25,760 bases of DNA from UBA6814 sp040753075 (GCA_040753075.1 JBFMHA010000051.1:1-25760); one strand, 5' to 3'. Shown: positions 16,121 to 23,568, numbered from the stretch's first letter. The notes: generated from the sequence alone by a model not told the origin. Program-made: numbers and translations.

Positions 16121-16906
16121 CTACCACGAATCCAGGATCGGACGCAGCTGGTCGCGGTTCCCGGCGTAGTGCCGGCTGCACCAGTCGACCAGGGCCTCGC
16201 GCACCGCCTCGGCCTTGGGCAGCTCGGGCAGGGCCAGGGCCTCCACCCGGCCGCAGTCCACGGCCGCCACGGCCAGGTCGCGGTCCAAGCCCTGGGCCAG
16301 GCCCTCCACGGGCGCGTCCACCAGGCGCTCCTGCTCCATCAGATGGGGGGAGAGCCCCTTGGCGAAGCCCAGGGTGGCCGAGGCGGGCATGGACCGGTTG
16401 AGGCCCTCGATCCTGGCGTTGAGCCTGGCGCACCAGCCGGCGAGCGCCTCGTGGCAGACGCTGATGCCCTTCTTGCCGGTCTTGGAGTCCACGAACACCC
16501 TGCCGTGCAGGAACTCGTCCAGCCGGTCCTGGACCGCGGCGTAGGCGGTGATGACCAGCTTCTCGTACTCGCCCTCCTGGGTCCAGGCCCAGGACTTGGG
16601 CATGACCCACTCCCGGGCCTTGCCTTCCAGGGGCCTGGCCGAGGCCGATTCCGCCAGGAGCGGGCCGGGATCCACGCCCAGGGCCGCGTAGAAGTCCGGG
16701 GCATTGTCCGGCAGGAGCAGAGAGTGCAGGGTGGCGGCCCGGTCCAGCACGGTCTGGCGCAGCCGGAGCAGTTCCGCCAGCTTGGCCTCGAGCAGGTCCT
16801 TCTCGTCGTCCAGGGCTTTGCGCCGGCCGAAGAAATTGTCCGCGGCCTCCGCCAGGGCCTCATGGGTCATGTCCTCGGTGAGGAAGGAGAGGGTCTTGTC
16901 GCTCAT
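16121..16906 (-). CDS. Unrecognised protein, paralog of the product at 14693-15457
   Basis: 261 aa soluble protein, strong AGGAGGT ribosome site 5 bases before the ATG. It starts with a predicted coiled coil (LAEAADNFFGRRKALDDEKDL) and has a central WAWTQEGEYEKLVITAYAAV segment. That aligns with the SWAITGSGRFGKL region of the protein at 14693-15457. Both proteins share a WCxRLNxRIEGLN-type helix and the LDRDLA segment, with a final tryptophan at the C-terminus. Sequence identity looks moderate, suggesting an old duplication around the SLOG-like gene. The family is not recognised, and no signal peptide or membrane segment is seen. Its transcript should extend into the SLOG gene 96 bp away, unless that gene uses its own promoter. 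Confidence 0.82.
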   Translation of the reverse strand: MSDKTLSFLTEDMTHEALAEAADNFFGRRKALDDEKDLLEAKLAELLRLRQTVLDRAATLHSLLLPDNAPDFYAALGVDPGPLLAESASARPLEGKAREWVMPKSWAWTQEGEYEKLVITAYAAVQDRLDEFLHGRVFVDSKTGKKGISVCHEALAGWCARLNARIEGLNRSMPASATLGFAKGLSPHLMEQERLVDAPVEGLAQGLDRDLAVAAVDCGRVEALALPELPKAEAVREALVDWCSRHYAGNRDQLRPILDSW

Positions 16907-17033
16907 GCGGACCTCCTGGGCCGGGCGTGCGGGCCGACGGCGCGCCGGGGAGGGCCGGGAAGGGGCGGGATGTCCCCCGGATTGCCGCCGGGCGCGCGCA
17001 GGCGCACGGCAAATGGGGTTTGCCTCTGTCTCT

Positions 17034-17043
17034 TGACTAGTCA
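17034..17043. promoter_or_regulatory. 10-bp perfect palindrome in the gap upstream of the helical-protein paralog
   Basis: TGACTAGTCA reads the same on both strands. It lies in the 151-bp gap between the genes starting at 16906 and ending at 17058. It could be an operator, but a single short palindrome is weak evidence. The rest of the gap is very GC-rich with no clear promoter. Confidence 0.25.
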
Positions 17044-17057
17044 GCCCACGCGGAAAG

Positions 17058-17312
17058 TCAACGCTTGTCCGGGTCCGACCCGCCCCGGGCCTGCTTCAGG
17101 AGTTCGTCCCAGCCCTTGCGCAGGGCGTCCTTGAGCTCGGGCCCCCGCTCCTGGAGCAACTCCTTGGCCGCGGCGCCCTTCTCCCTGGCGTAGGCGGCAA
17201 TATCCTCCCGGGAGCGCAGCCCGCGCAGGCGCGCCACCTCCTCGGCGATCTCGGTCTCGCGCCCGGCCGCCGCCCGGCGCATCATGTCTCCCAGTTTCTT
17301 GCCGATGCCCAT
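17058..17312 (-). CDS. Small helical protein of unknown function
   Basis: 84 aa, mostly charged amphipathic helix with no cysteine and no clear membrane segment. ATG 17312 is preferred because AGGTGG lies 6 bases upstream; an in-frame GTG at 17321 would add three residues. The start is 14 bp after the stop of the lipoprotein gene, so the two are probably cotranscribed. The sequence has alternating basic and acidic heptads (for example VARLRGLRSREDIAAYARE), suggesting self-association or binding to a partner. I do not recognise a family. Confidence 0.65.
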   Translation of the reverse strand: MGIGKKLGDMMRRAAAGRETEIAEEVARLRGLRSREDIAAYAREKGAAAKELLQERGPELKDALRKGWDELLKQARGGSDPDKR

Positions 17313-17325
17313 GGCCGCCACCTGG

Positions 17326-17832
17326 TTAGATGTCGTCGAACACGTCCAGGGCCCGCATCCAGCGGGCCGTACCGGACTTGGAGAAGTAGTTGAGGGTTCC
17401 GCTGTCCGAAAGCGCCAGCCGGGTGTCGGAGAACTCCCAGTAGTAGCGGGTCATGAACTCGTCCGGGGACTCGCCCGGTTCGTTGTCCGCGCCGTGGGGC
17501 AGGCCGTACTTGAGATACAGCAGATACTTGACCCCGGGGAACTGCTCGGGCGGGAACTCCACCCGGGCATGGTAGAAGGCGTCCTGGAAGAAGCAGTAGT
17601 AGATGTTCTGGACCTCGATCTCGCCGATGCGGTACTTCTCGCCCTGGCGCACGTAGCAGGTTTCGTCGCCGTCCTCGCCCACCTGGCGCAGCTCCGGGCG
17701 GTCGCTGGCCCTGGCCCCCCAGGCCAGGCCGCGGAAGCCCCCGGGCTCGGCCAGGGCGCCCCAGGGCCGGGCCGCGCAGGAACAGAGCGCCAGGGCCGCC
17801 GCCACGAGCACCGCGCAGCGCAACCGTCTCAT
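17326..17832 (-). CDS. Predicted lipoprotein of unknown function
   Basis: 168 aa. The N-terminus MRRLRCAVLVAAALALCSC gives a basic start, hydrophobic core and lipobox LCSC with lipidated C19. The mature part begins with FRGLAWG, a motif seen at the start of many small exported proteins in sulfate reducers. It contains a compact beta-rich, aromatic-rich region (IYYCFFQDAFYHARVEF). GAGAGGT sits 6 bases before the ATG; a longer in-frame start exists upstream but would bury the signal. The MscS gene ends 55 bp upstream. Function unknown. Confidence 0.8.
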   Translation of the reverse strand: MRRLRCAVLVAAALALCSCAARPWGALAEPGGFRGLAWGARASDRPELRQVGEDGDETCYVRQGEKYRIGEIEVQNIYYCFFQDAFYHARVEFPPEQFPGVKYLLYLKYGLPHGADNEPGESPDEFMTRYYWEFSDTRLALSDSGTLNYFSKSGTARWMRALDVFDDI

Positions 17833-17887
17833 GCCGCACCTCTCCGCGGCCGCGCTGCGGCCGCCTGTTGTCCCGCCATGGTCCAGA

Positions 17888-18970
17888 CTATCCCCGAGAG
17901 TACCCCTCGCCGGCCGGATTCGCAAGCTCGCCGGACAGTTGGGCCCGGGTGCGGGGCAGGCTGCCCGGCAGCTCGTCGCGCAGAAAGGCGGCCAGGTGCT
18001 CGCGCACGTCGCAGCGCAGGTCCCACAGGTCCGGGGAGTCCGCGGCGCTGACCAGGGCGCGCAGCTCCAGGGCCCGCTCCGAGGCCCCGGTGACCTGCAG
18101 GCCGCAGACCTTTCCGTCCCACTTGGGGTGCCCGGACACGTATCGGGCCAGCTCCTCCCGCACCCGCGGCACGGGCACGGTCGGGTCCGCGTAGAGAAAG
18201 ACCGCGCCCCACACCTCGGCGCTCACCCGGGTCCAGTTCTGGAACGGCGCATCCAGGAACCGGGCCACGGGCACGATGAGCCGCCTCTGGTCCCAGATGC
18301 GCACCACCACGTAGGTGAAGGTGATCTCCTCGATGCGGCCCCACTCGCCCTCGATCACCACCACGTCGTCCAGGCGGATGGGCTGGGTGAAGGCCAGTTG
18401 TATCCCGGCCAGGGCGTTGGCGATGGTCTTCTGGGCGGCCAGGCCCACCACCAGGCCCGCCACCCCGGCCGAGGCCAGGATGCCCGCGCCCAGCTGGCGG
18501 AACGTCTCGAAACGCATGCACACCAGGGCCAGGACGACCAGGGCCAGGGCCACGCCCAGGATGCGGTTGGCCACCCGCACCTGGGTATGCAGCTTGCGGG
18601 CCCGCAGGTTGTCCCGGGCCCCCAGGTCGAAGCGGGCCAGGACCAGGTCCTCGGCCAGCAGCACCCCGCGGGCGGCCAGCCAGGCCAGGGCCAGGGTCCA
18701 GGCCACTCCAAGCAGCTGCCCCACTCCGGCCCCCAGGGCCGCGCCCAGAAGCGGCCGCACCGCCTCGGCGGCCAGGCCCATGGCCAGGAGCACCACCGCG
18801 GCCCGGCCCGGCCCGGCCAGGCGAGCCAGCACCATGTCGTCGCGGCCGGTCTCGGTCCGGCGCGCCGCCCGGACCAGCACCGCCCGCGCCGCGCGCCAGG
18901 CGGCCAGCCCCAGCAGAGCCCCGGCGCCGAGTCCCATGACCGCGGCCCACACCCCTTCCCATGCGCCCAT
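17888..18970 (-). CDS. Small-conductance mechanosensitive channel family protein (MscS)
   Basis: 360 aa. Hydrophobic segments lie at about 7-24, 57-78, 84-105 and 135-152, then the Gly/Ala-rich pore helix (about 162-198, with GVAGLVVGLAAQKTIANALAG). The MscS beta domain follows: PIRLDDVVVIEGEWGRIEEIT, then WDQRRLIVPVARFLD. Extra N-terminal segments make it larger than E. coli MscS. It releases solutes on hypo-osmotic shock by forming a heptameric inner-membrane channel. The ATG has AAGGAGG 5 bases upstream. An in-frame extension to 20023 covers other genes on that strand and is rejected. It lies 179 bp from the gene that ends at 19150. Confidence 0.95.
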   Translation of the reverse strand: MGAWEGVWAAVMGLGAGALLGLAAWRAARAVLVRAARRTETGRDDMVLARLAGPGRAAVVLLAMGLAAEAVRPLLGAALGAGVGQLLGVAWTLALAWLAARGVLLAEDLVLARFDLGARDNLRARKLHTQVRVANRILGVALALVVLALVCMRFETFRQLGAGILASAGVAGLVVGLAAQKTIANALAGIQLAFTQPIRLDDVVVIEGEWGRIEEITFTYVVVRIWDQRRLIVPVARFLDAPFQNWTRVSAEVWGAVFLYADPTVPVPRVREELARYVSGHPKWDGKVCGLQVTGASERALELRALVSAADSPDLWDLRCDVREHLAAFLRDELPGSLPRTRAQLSGELANPAGEGYSRG

Positions 18971-19149
18971 GCTGCCTCCTTTTTGGGTGAAGGCTAGCAC
19001 AGCAAGGCAGGTTGGGCCACCCCGGGCTCCCAGACCGGACGCGCATCGACCCGGCGACTTCCGCCGGGACCTGGCGGGTTGTCGTGCGCCATGACTCCCG
19101 GGGCGCCCGCGGCGGCGCGCATCGCGGCCCGGCGCGGCAGGGTCCCGGC

Positions 19150-20001
19150 TCAGCCGCGGTAGTCGTGGTAGAAGGCGTTGTAGGCCAGGGTCAGGCAGAC
19201 CGCGAAGCCGGCCGCGCCCACCCCCACCGCCGCGCCGAGCATGGGCGGCGCGGTGAGGGCCAGGCGGATGAGCAGGGTGGACACCGCGAACCCGGAGTTG
19301 CGGAACACCGCCCGGAACGAGGGCAGGAACACCTGGGAGACCAGCACCAGGAGAATGTCGGCGAAGATGAGCAGGGTGTACAGGGCCGGGAAGAAGTCCA
19401 CCATGGGCGCGTGGTGCAGCTTCTGCCAGGCGTTGAACGCGCCCAGGCCGGCGAACAGCCCGAGCATGGCCAAGGCGATGAGCTTCTTGGTGGCCACGTA
19501 ACGGTACAGGGCCACCGGGCTCCTTATCTCCTCCTTGTGCCGCTGCAGCCGGTAGTAGACTCCCAGGATCACGAACACCGCCAGGGCTCCGGCGGCCTCC
19601 ACGCCGATGCGCAGCACCACGTCCACGTGCCCGCCCAGGGCCACCGGCTCGCTGAGCTCCACCAGCTCCTTGAAGGCGTTGCGCAGCATGATGAGGGCCA
19701 GGATCTCGAACTGCTTGCCCACGGACTTGGCGACGGAGCAGGGCAGGGTGAAGATGAGGCCGACGACCTCCAGGGTCAGCACCAGGGAGAAGGCCAGGCT
19801 CACGGAATGGAAGTGGTTGTACGGGGTGAGCGCGGCCAGCGGGGCGGGGAGCAGCCCGTGGCGGTTGAGCTCGATGCCCGCCAGGGAGAGCAGGAATACG
19901 GCCACCAGCAGCCCGGCCACCGCCTGCTGGGTGCGGCGGTGCTCCCAGAAGGAATGCAGCGGGTCGAAGAGGTGGGTGGCGGCCTCGAACAGGACGTTCA
20001 T
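19150..20001 (-). CDS. Six-TM integral membrane protein cotranscribed with hemerythrin
   Basis: 283 aa with about six hydrophobic segments (near 27-45, 63-85, 128-148, 171-192, 203-227 and 240-276). Conserved-looking polar points include NHFHSVSLAFS near 62-72, HVDVVLRIG near 124-132 and the final AFYHDYRG. The two histidines of NHFHS near a TM end might bind a heme or metal, but this is speculative. The ATG follows GGGAG at 10 bases, and the gene starts 18 bp after the hemerythrin stop. I do not recognise a transporter family. A sensor, oxidoreductase anchor or channel role is possible. Confidence 0.8.
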   Translation of the reverse strand: MNVLFEAATHLFDPLHSFWEHRRTQQAVAGLLVAVFLLSLAGIELNRHGLLPAPLAALTPYNHFHSVSLAFSLVLTLEVVGLIFTLPCSVAKSVGKQFEILALIMLRNAFKELVELSEPVALGGHVDVVLRIGVEAAGALAVFVILGVYYRLQRHKEEIRSPVALYRYVATKKLIALAMLGLFAGLGAFNAWQKLHHAPMVDFFPALYTLLIFADILLVLVSQVFLPSFRAVFRNSGFAVSTLLIRLALTAPPMLGAAVGVGAAGFAVCLTLAYNAFYHDYRG

Positions 20002-20019
20002 GTCGGGACGGCTCCCGGG

Positions 20020-20427
20020 TCAATGCACGCCCCGGGAGTTGAGGAACCTTCCCAGGGGCCTGTCAGTGCCGGTGGTGTGGGAGCGGAACCAGGCCGCCAG
20101 GTAGTCCAGGACCTCCCCGGTGAGGGTGTCGCCGCCCTCGATGTACTCGGTGAAGAAGTCGATGGCCTTCTCGCGGCAGTCCATGTGCTCGGCGACGTGT
20201 CGGTCGCAGTCCGGGTAGCCGTGGCGCTCCATTAGCCCCTCCTCCAGGGCGAAGTGGGCCTGGGTGTAGTCGCAGAAGCGGCGCACCGCCTTCTCCAGGG
20301 CCGGGCGATCGCCGCCCGCCTGGTAGGCGTCGAAGACCTGGTTGATGATGCGCGCCAACTCCTGGTGCTGGGCGTCGATCTCGGCGACCCCCGCGGCCAT
20401 GGACTCGTCCCACTCGATGATCGGCAT
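20020..20427 (-). CDS. Bacteriohemerythrin
   Basis: 135 aa. All seven di-iron ligands are visible: H21, H58, E62, H77, H81, H117 and D122, in the classic H...HxxxE...HxxxH...H...D arrangement. The protein begins at IEWDESMAAGVAEIDAQHQEL, as in known bacteriohemerythrins. It binds O2 at a di-iron site and can store, detect or detoxify it, a common need in microaerotolerant anaerobes. ATG 20427 has AGGGAG at 7 bases. The six-TM protein gene follows after 18 bp, giving a two-gene operon from a promoter near 20479-20507. Confidence 0.95.
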   Translation of the reverse strand: MPIIEWDESMAAGVAEIDAQHQELARIINQVFDAYQAGGDRPALEKAVRRFCDYTQAHFALEEGLMERHGYPDCDRHVAEHMDCREKAIDFFTEYIEGGDTLTGEVLDYLAAWFRSHTTGTDRPLGRFLNSRGVH

Positions 20428-20478
20428 GTCCGGCTCCCTGCGCGGTATTCGCTCCTGCGGACGCGGAACCCCACGTTT

Positions 20479-20507
20479 CCCATAGCTGGTCGGCAGAGGC
20501 TTGGCAA
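20479..20507 (-). promoter_or_regulatory. Candidate sigma-70 promoter for the hemerythrin operon
   Basis: On the minus strand, TTGCCA (20502-20507) and TATGGG (20479-20484) are 17 bp apart, about 50 bp upstream of the hemerythrin ATG. It lies next to a divergent plus-strand promoter, so the two units may share control. Confidence 0.5.
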
Positions 20508-20517
20508 GGCGGCCGGC

Positions 20518-20546
20518 TTGCGGCCGGCCGGGAACTGGGGCATAAC
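20518..20546 (+). promoter_or_regulatory. Candidate sigma-70 promoter for the SHOCT/TM2-like gene
   Basis: TTGCGG (20518-20523) and CATAAC (20541-20546) are 17 bp apart, about 40 bp upstream of the ATG at 20588. Match quality is fair. Confidence 0.45.
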
Positions 20547-20587
20547 CTGGAGCGGGAATGCCGTGCCGGCGGGGAGGGAGACGGGCC

Positions 20588-21430
20588 ATGGAGGAGAAGA
20601 GCGTCGCCGACGCCATCCGCGAACTTGAGGACGATTTCGCCGCGGGCCGCATCGGCAGCAAGGAGTTCGTACGGGCCATGAAGGAGCTCCTGGCCCGGCG
20701 CACTCCGGGCGCGGCCCGGCACGCCGAGACTTGGGCCGAGCCTCCCCGCGCCGCCGCGCCCCCGGCCGAGGCCGCCCCGGAAGGATCACCCCCGGAGGAG
20801 CCCGCCCCGCCCCCGGCCGCCCCGGCCAGGCCCAAGGCCGCCGCCCAGACTCCGGACCCAGCTCCCTTCAACCAGTCCGACCTGCCCCCCATCCGTATCG
20901 AGCGTGCGGCCAAGGCCGAAGAGGCCAGGCCCCGGGTCATCGTCAAGGGCGCAGCGCCCTGGGAAAAGGAAGAGGACCAGGTGCGCTTCGAGAGCGTCGA
21001 GGCCAGGGAGCGCCGCCGCGCCGCCGGAGGCGTCATCCACGACGGCCAGGGCATCCTGCGCGAACGGCTGGCCACCATGGCCGACGAGGAGGTCAAGGGC
21101 CTGCTCCGGGAGAAGGACCCCAACCTGGCGGCCCTGCTCTCCCTGCTCCTGGGCGGCGGCGGCCAGTTCTACCTGGGCCTGCACTGGCTCGGCGCGGCCT
21201 TCCTGGCGGTCTGGCTGCTGGCCCTGCTGGGCCTCTTCTACGACGAAACCTGGGTGCTCTACGTCCTGGCCCCGGCCCAGGTCCTGGCCGCGGCCCTGGC
21301 CCAGCGCGAAGCCCAGGCCCGCAACCGCTCCATCGAGCAGAAGCGCACCGCGGGAGAGCGCCTGCGCCGGCGCGGGGAGAGCTCCTTCGACCCGGACAAG
21401 GCCGTTCGCAACACGGAAAAGCACGGCTAG
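20588..21430 (+). CDS. SHOCT- and TM2-like membrane protein
   Basis: 280 aa. Residues 8-38 resemble a SHOCT motif (helix-turn-helix with FAAGRIGSKEFVRAMKELL). A long Ala/Pro-rich linker (about 40-95) and a charged helical region follow. Two TM segments near 180-215 and 218-238 contain LLLGGGGQFYLGLHWLGAA, similar to the TM2 family (Gly-rich turn between two hydrophobic helices), and a basic C-terminal tail ends the protein. GGAGG ribosome-site bases lie upstream of the ATG. An in-frame start at 20558 would add ten basic residues and is rejected. Membrane anchoring of an assembly or stress factor is plausible; no definite function is known. Confidence 0.82.
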   Translation: MEEKSVADAIRELEDDFAAGRIGSKEFVRAMKELLARRTPGAARHAETWAEPPRAAAPPAEAAPEGSPPEEPAPPPAAPARPKAAAQTPDPAPFNQSDLPPIRIERAAKAEEARPRVIVKGAAPWEKEEDQVRFESVEARERRRAAGGVIHDGQGILRERLATMADEEVKGLLREKDPNLAALLSLLLGGGGQFYLGLHWLGAAFLAVWLLALLGLFYDETWVLYVLAPAQVLAAALAQREAQARNRSIEQKRTAGERLRRRGESSFDPDKAVRNTEKHG

Positions 21431-21444
21431 GCCGACAAACGAAC

Positions 21445-21476
21445 GAAGCCCCGGGAGCCTGCGCTCCGGGGGCTTC
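21445..21476. terminator. Possible bidirectional hairpin between convergent genes
   Basis: The arms GAAGCCCC and GGGGCTTC, extended by a few inner pairs with one mismatch, form a GC-rich hairpin. It lies between the SHOCT/TM2 gene (ends 21430) and the rhodanese gene (ends 21502). A poor T tract lies on the minus side (GTTCGTTTG) and none on the plus side, so its strength is uncertain. Confidence 0.5.
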
Positions 21477-21501
21477 GCGCCGCGTGCGGGAGCCCGCCCG
21501 C

Positions 21502-22035
21502 CTATTTCACCGCGTCCACCGGATAGTCCATGCCCTTCCAGGCGAAGATGCCGCCGGCGAAGCGGTAGACGTTCCTGTACCCGAGCTTCCTGGCCCAGGC
21601 GGCCCCGTTGTGGGAGCGGGCGCACTTCACGAACCCGCAGTAGACGACCAGGGTCCGGTCCTTGTCCTGGCCCAGCAGGGCCTCGTAGTCGGCCTGGGAC
21701 TTGCCGTCGGTCTCCCGGGCGTCCCACTCCTTCATCTCCGGGATGGGGAAGAGGAACTGCACGGCCCCGGGCACGTGCTCCTTCCGATAGCTGTCCGCGA
21801 AGGGCATGGTGTCCACGATGCGCATGTCCTTCTTCTCGTCGATCCATTTCTTGAGCTCCTCGGCGGTGACCAGGCCGTAGCCGCCGGCCATGGCCTCGCG
21901 GGCCAGCTTCACCGCGCCCTTCTCCTTCTCCACCTCGTCCCCGAACTTGTTGCTGGCGTTGGCCGCGGCAAAGGCCAGGGCCAGCAGCAGAACCAGCGCC
22001 AGCAGGGCGAACATCTTTCCGGTCATCGTGCGCAT
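21502..22035 (-). CDS. Exported or anchored rhodanese-domain protein
   Basis: 177 aa. A signal or anchor helix (residues 7-26) precedes a rhodanese domain with catalytic Cys C133 in CGFVKCARS. The IVDTMPFADSYRKEHVPGA segment and final GGIFAWKGMDYPV are typical. It acts outside the cytoplasmic membrane and could bind or transfer sulfane sulfur. The ATG has GGAAGGAAG nearby and overlaps the 3' end of the MauE/DoxX gene by 13 bases, so the pair are coupled. It ends next to the convergent hairpin at 21445-21476. Confidence 0.93.
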   Translation of the reverse strand: MRTMTGKMFALLALVLLLALAFAAANASNKFGDEVEKEKGAVKLAREAMAGGYGLVTAEELKKWIDEKKDMRIVDTMPFADSYRKEHVPGAVQFLFPIPEMKEWDARETDGKSQADYEALLGQDKDRTLVVYCGFVKCARSHNGAAWARKLGYRNVYRFAGGIFAWKGMDYPVDAVK

Positions 22036-22541
22036 TCTTCCTTCCCTCTCGGTTTGTCGTGAAAAACGGACAGGACCGCTCCGACGCCCCGGCCCCGGAC
22101 TCCGTGCGCCCGGTTCCAGGCGTGGAGCCAGGCCGCGCCGGCCAGCAGGCCCAGGTCCCGCCACAGGGCGGGCCACAGGCCGTGGAAGGCCCGGGCCTCG
22201 GGCTCGTCCGGCCCGAAGCAGCCGCAGTCGATGTCCAGGCCCATGTGCAGGGCGTAGGCCAGGATGGCGATGAAGAAGAGGAGCATTCCGGTGATCGCCG
22301 GCAGGGACCAGCGCAGTCCCAGGAGCAGCCCCAGCCCGGCCAGCACCTCCAGCCCGGCCAGGAGCGCGGACAGGGGCAGGGCCGCCCAGCCCGGGGCCAG
22401 GCCCAGGGCCTTGACCGTCGCGGCCAGGGCGCCGGGATCGGCCAGCTTCAGGATGCCGGAGGCCGTGAAGACCCCGGCCAGGAGCACCCGGAAGCCCAGG
22501 GCCGGCCAGGGAGAGTCCCATATCCTGCGCAGGGCGTGCAT
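22023..22541 (-). CDS. MauE/DoxX-type membrane protein with CxC motif
   Basis: 172 aa with about four TM helices (near 16-34, 54-76, 79-101 and 124-141). The GLDIDCGCFG segment has cysteines C106 and C108 placed at the end of a TM helix, as in MauE/DoxX-like proteins that supply or relay reducing equivalents across the membrane. The ATG at 22541 has only a weak ribosome site. The gene overlaps the downstream rhodanese gene. Together they suggest a periplasmic thiol/sulfur-handling pair; transfer direction is inferred. Confidence 0.85.
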   Translation of the reverse strand: MHALRRIWDSPWPALGFRVLLAGVFTASGILKLADPGALAATVKALGLAPGWAALPLSALLAGLEVLAGLGLLLGLRWSLPAITGMLLFFIAILAYALHMGLDIDCGCFGPDEPEARAFHGLWPALWRDLGLLAGAAWLHAWNRAHGVRGRGVGAVLSVFHDKPRGKEECAR

Positions 22542-22612
22542 CCCGGCTGCCTACCATGCGGCCGGGACGGGGAAAAATCGTTTGATCGGATTGGAATGCC
22601 GGCCACGGATAG

Positions 22613-22631
22613 GCCGGAGCTATGCTCCGGC
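22613..22631. other. 8-bp perfect hairpin at the end of the methyltransferase-like gene
   Basis: GCCGGAGC and GCTCCGGC are separated by TAT, and the repeat spans the TAG stop codon at 22620-22622. There is no adjacent T tract, so it is a weak terminator or an mRNA 3' end stabiliser. Confidence 0.4.
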
Positions 22632-23303
22632 TTCGGGGGCCTTGCCCACCAGGCCGGCCAGGGACTCGGGGAACACGAACTCGGCGTTGCGGCCCAGGCA
22701 GAACAGGCCCCAGCCCTTGAATTCGCGGCGGCGCGAGGGCTTCACCGGATAGGCCGGCAGATGCAGCACGCTCACCGCCCCGGCCAGGCAGGGAGCCACG
22801 TTCTTGAGGGAGCATTCCCGGCCGCGGTGGGTGGCGTAGGCGAACTCGTCCCGGTCCGGCACCTTGAGCCCGGACAGGAGCAGGAAGCAGGCCTGGAAGT
22901 GCTGGGCCACGAAGGATATCTCGTCGAAGAGCCGGCGCTCGCCGCCTCCGCCAAGGGCGGAGAGGAAGAAGAGGGTGTCCCGGCCGAAGAGGTAGGGCTT
23001 CTCCCGGGCCAGGAGGTCCAGGAACTCGGCCGGGGTCCGGTTGTGCAGGTAGAGGTTCTTGATCCCCGCCGCCCGGTTGGCCACGTCGTGGCACTTCTCC
23101 GGCCCGGGCTCGCAGGCCAGGAACTCCTTGCCCGGATAGCGGCGGGCCGCGGCGGCCAGGGTCAGGGCCGCGCCGTCCCCCGCGCCCAGCACGTACTCGC
23201 AGCCCTCGAGCGCCGCGTCGAGCACCTGGCCGAGGGCCGGGTCTTCGGCAAAGCCCTTGCCCAGCCCCTTGCGGCCCCGGAAGAGTCTCCTGAAAAATCC
23301 CAT
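22620..23303 (-). CDS. SAM methyltransferase-like protein
   Basis: 227 aa. A Rossmann-type motif (YVLGAGDGAALT, residues 37-48) and an acidic residue after strand two (E65 in ACEPGPEK) fit a class I SAM-binding fold. The LYLHNRTPAEFLDLL segment is like motif II/III of small-molecule methyltransferases. The C-terminal half holds several cysteines (C163, C171, C201) and basic patches, and no membrane segment is seen. The ATG has a weak site, but a promoter at 23335-23363 lies close upstream. I am not sure it is catalytically active; other SAM-fold roles are possible. Confidence 0.7.
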   Translation of the reverse strand: MGFFRRLFRGRKGLGKGFAEDPALGQVLDAALEGCEYVLGAGDGAALTLAAAARRYPGKEFLACEPGPEKCHDVANRAAGIKNLYLHNRTPAEFLDLLAREKPYLFGRDTLFFLSALGGGGERRLFDEISFVAQHFQACFLLLSGLKVPDRDEFAYATHRGRECSLKNVAPCLAGAVSVLHLPAYPVKPSRRREFKGWGLFCLGRNAEFVFPESLAGLVGKAPEAGA

Positions 23304-23334
23304 GCGTCCGCCATGTTTCTGTCGGGTCCCTTTG

Positions 23335-23363
23335 CTTATTCCCTCTTCCGGCCAGGGAATCAA
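23335..23363 (-). promoter_or_regulatory. Candidate sigma-70 promoter for the methyltransferase-like gene
   Basis: TTGATT (23358-23363) and AATAAG (23335-23340) are 17 bp apart, some 30 bp upstream of the ATG. It lies just downstream of an intrinsic terminator on the same strand, so the gene can be expressed independently of the upstream transcript. Confidence 0.5.
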
Positions 23364-23373
23364 GCCCTTCGGG

Positions 23374-23407
23374 AAAAAACAAGCCGCCCCGGGTTTCCCC
23401 GGGGCGG
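23374..23407 (-). terminator. Intrinsic terminator of a minus-strand transcript
   Basis: A 10-bp perfect stem (CCGCCCCGGG with CCCGGGGCGG, loop TTTC as read on the plus strand) is followed on the minus strand by CTTG and then six T. No protein gene on the minus strand ends here, so it must terminate a noncoding transcript or an upstream leader. Confidence 0.9.
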
Positions 23408-23534
23408 GCTGGGCGAACACTCTGGGGGTTGCCTCCCGACGCGCCTGCACAGGTTGCCTTCCAGGTTCCCGTGTTTCCTCACAACGCGACGGTCCGACAC
23501 CTCCCGGCAGCCGCAGGGGCCGGCTTCCGGACAC
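23374..23534 (-). ncRNA. Candidate small RNA, GGA-rich, with own promoter and terminator
   Basis: A strong promoter (23541-23568) would start transcription near 23534, and the terminator at 23374-23407 would stop it after about 160 nt. Between them lie about seven GGA motifs, several of the type GGGA or AGGA. One AGGA sits in the loop of a GUG-AGGAAA-CAC hairpin at 23471-23482, reminiscent of CsrA/RsmA-binding sRNAs. GGCAACC motifs also occur twice. No known riboswitch, 6S or SRP RNA signature was found. The start is approximate. It might instead be the attenuated leader of the methyltransferase gene. Confidence 0.55.
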
Positions 23535-23540
23535 GACTCC

Positions 23541-23568
23541 ATCATAAGCTTCCCCGGGCAGGAGTCAA
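23541..23568 (-). promoter_or_regulatory. Strong sigma-70-like promoter for the candidate small RNA
   Basis: TTGACT (23563-23568) and TATGAT (23541-23546) are separated by 16 bp on the minus strand, one of the best promoter matches in the window. It points away from the plus-strand gene at 23599, so it serves the minus-strand transcript only. Confidence 0.7.

Noticed and set aside
23374..23534. 6S RNA, SRP RNA, RNase P or c-di-GMP/cobalamin riboswitch
   Set aside because: Diagnostic conserved sequences for these RNAs were looked for and not found.
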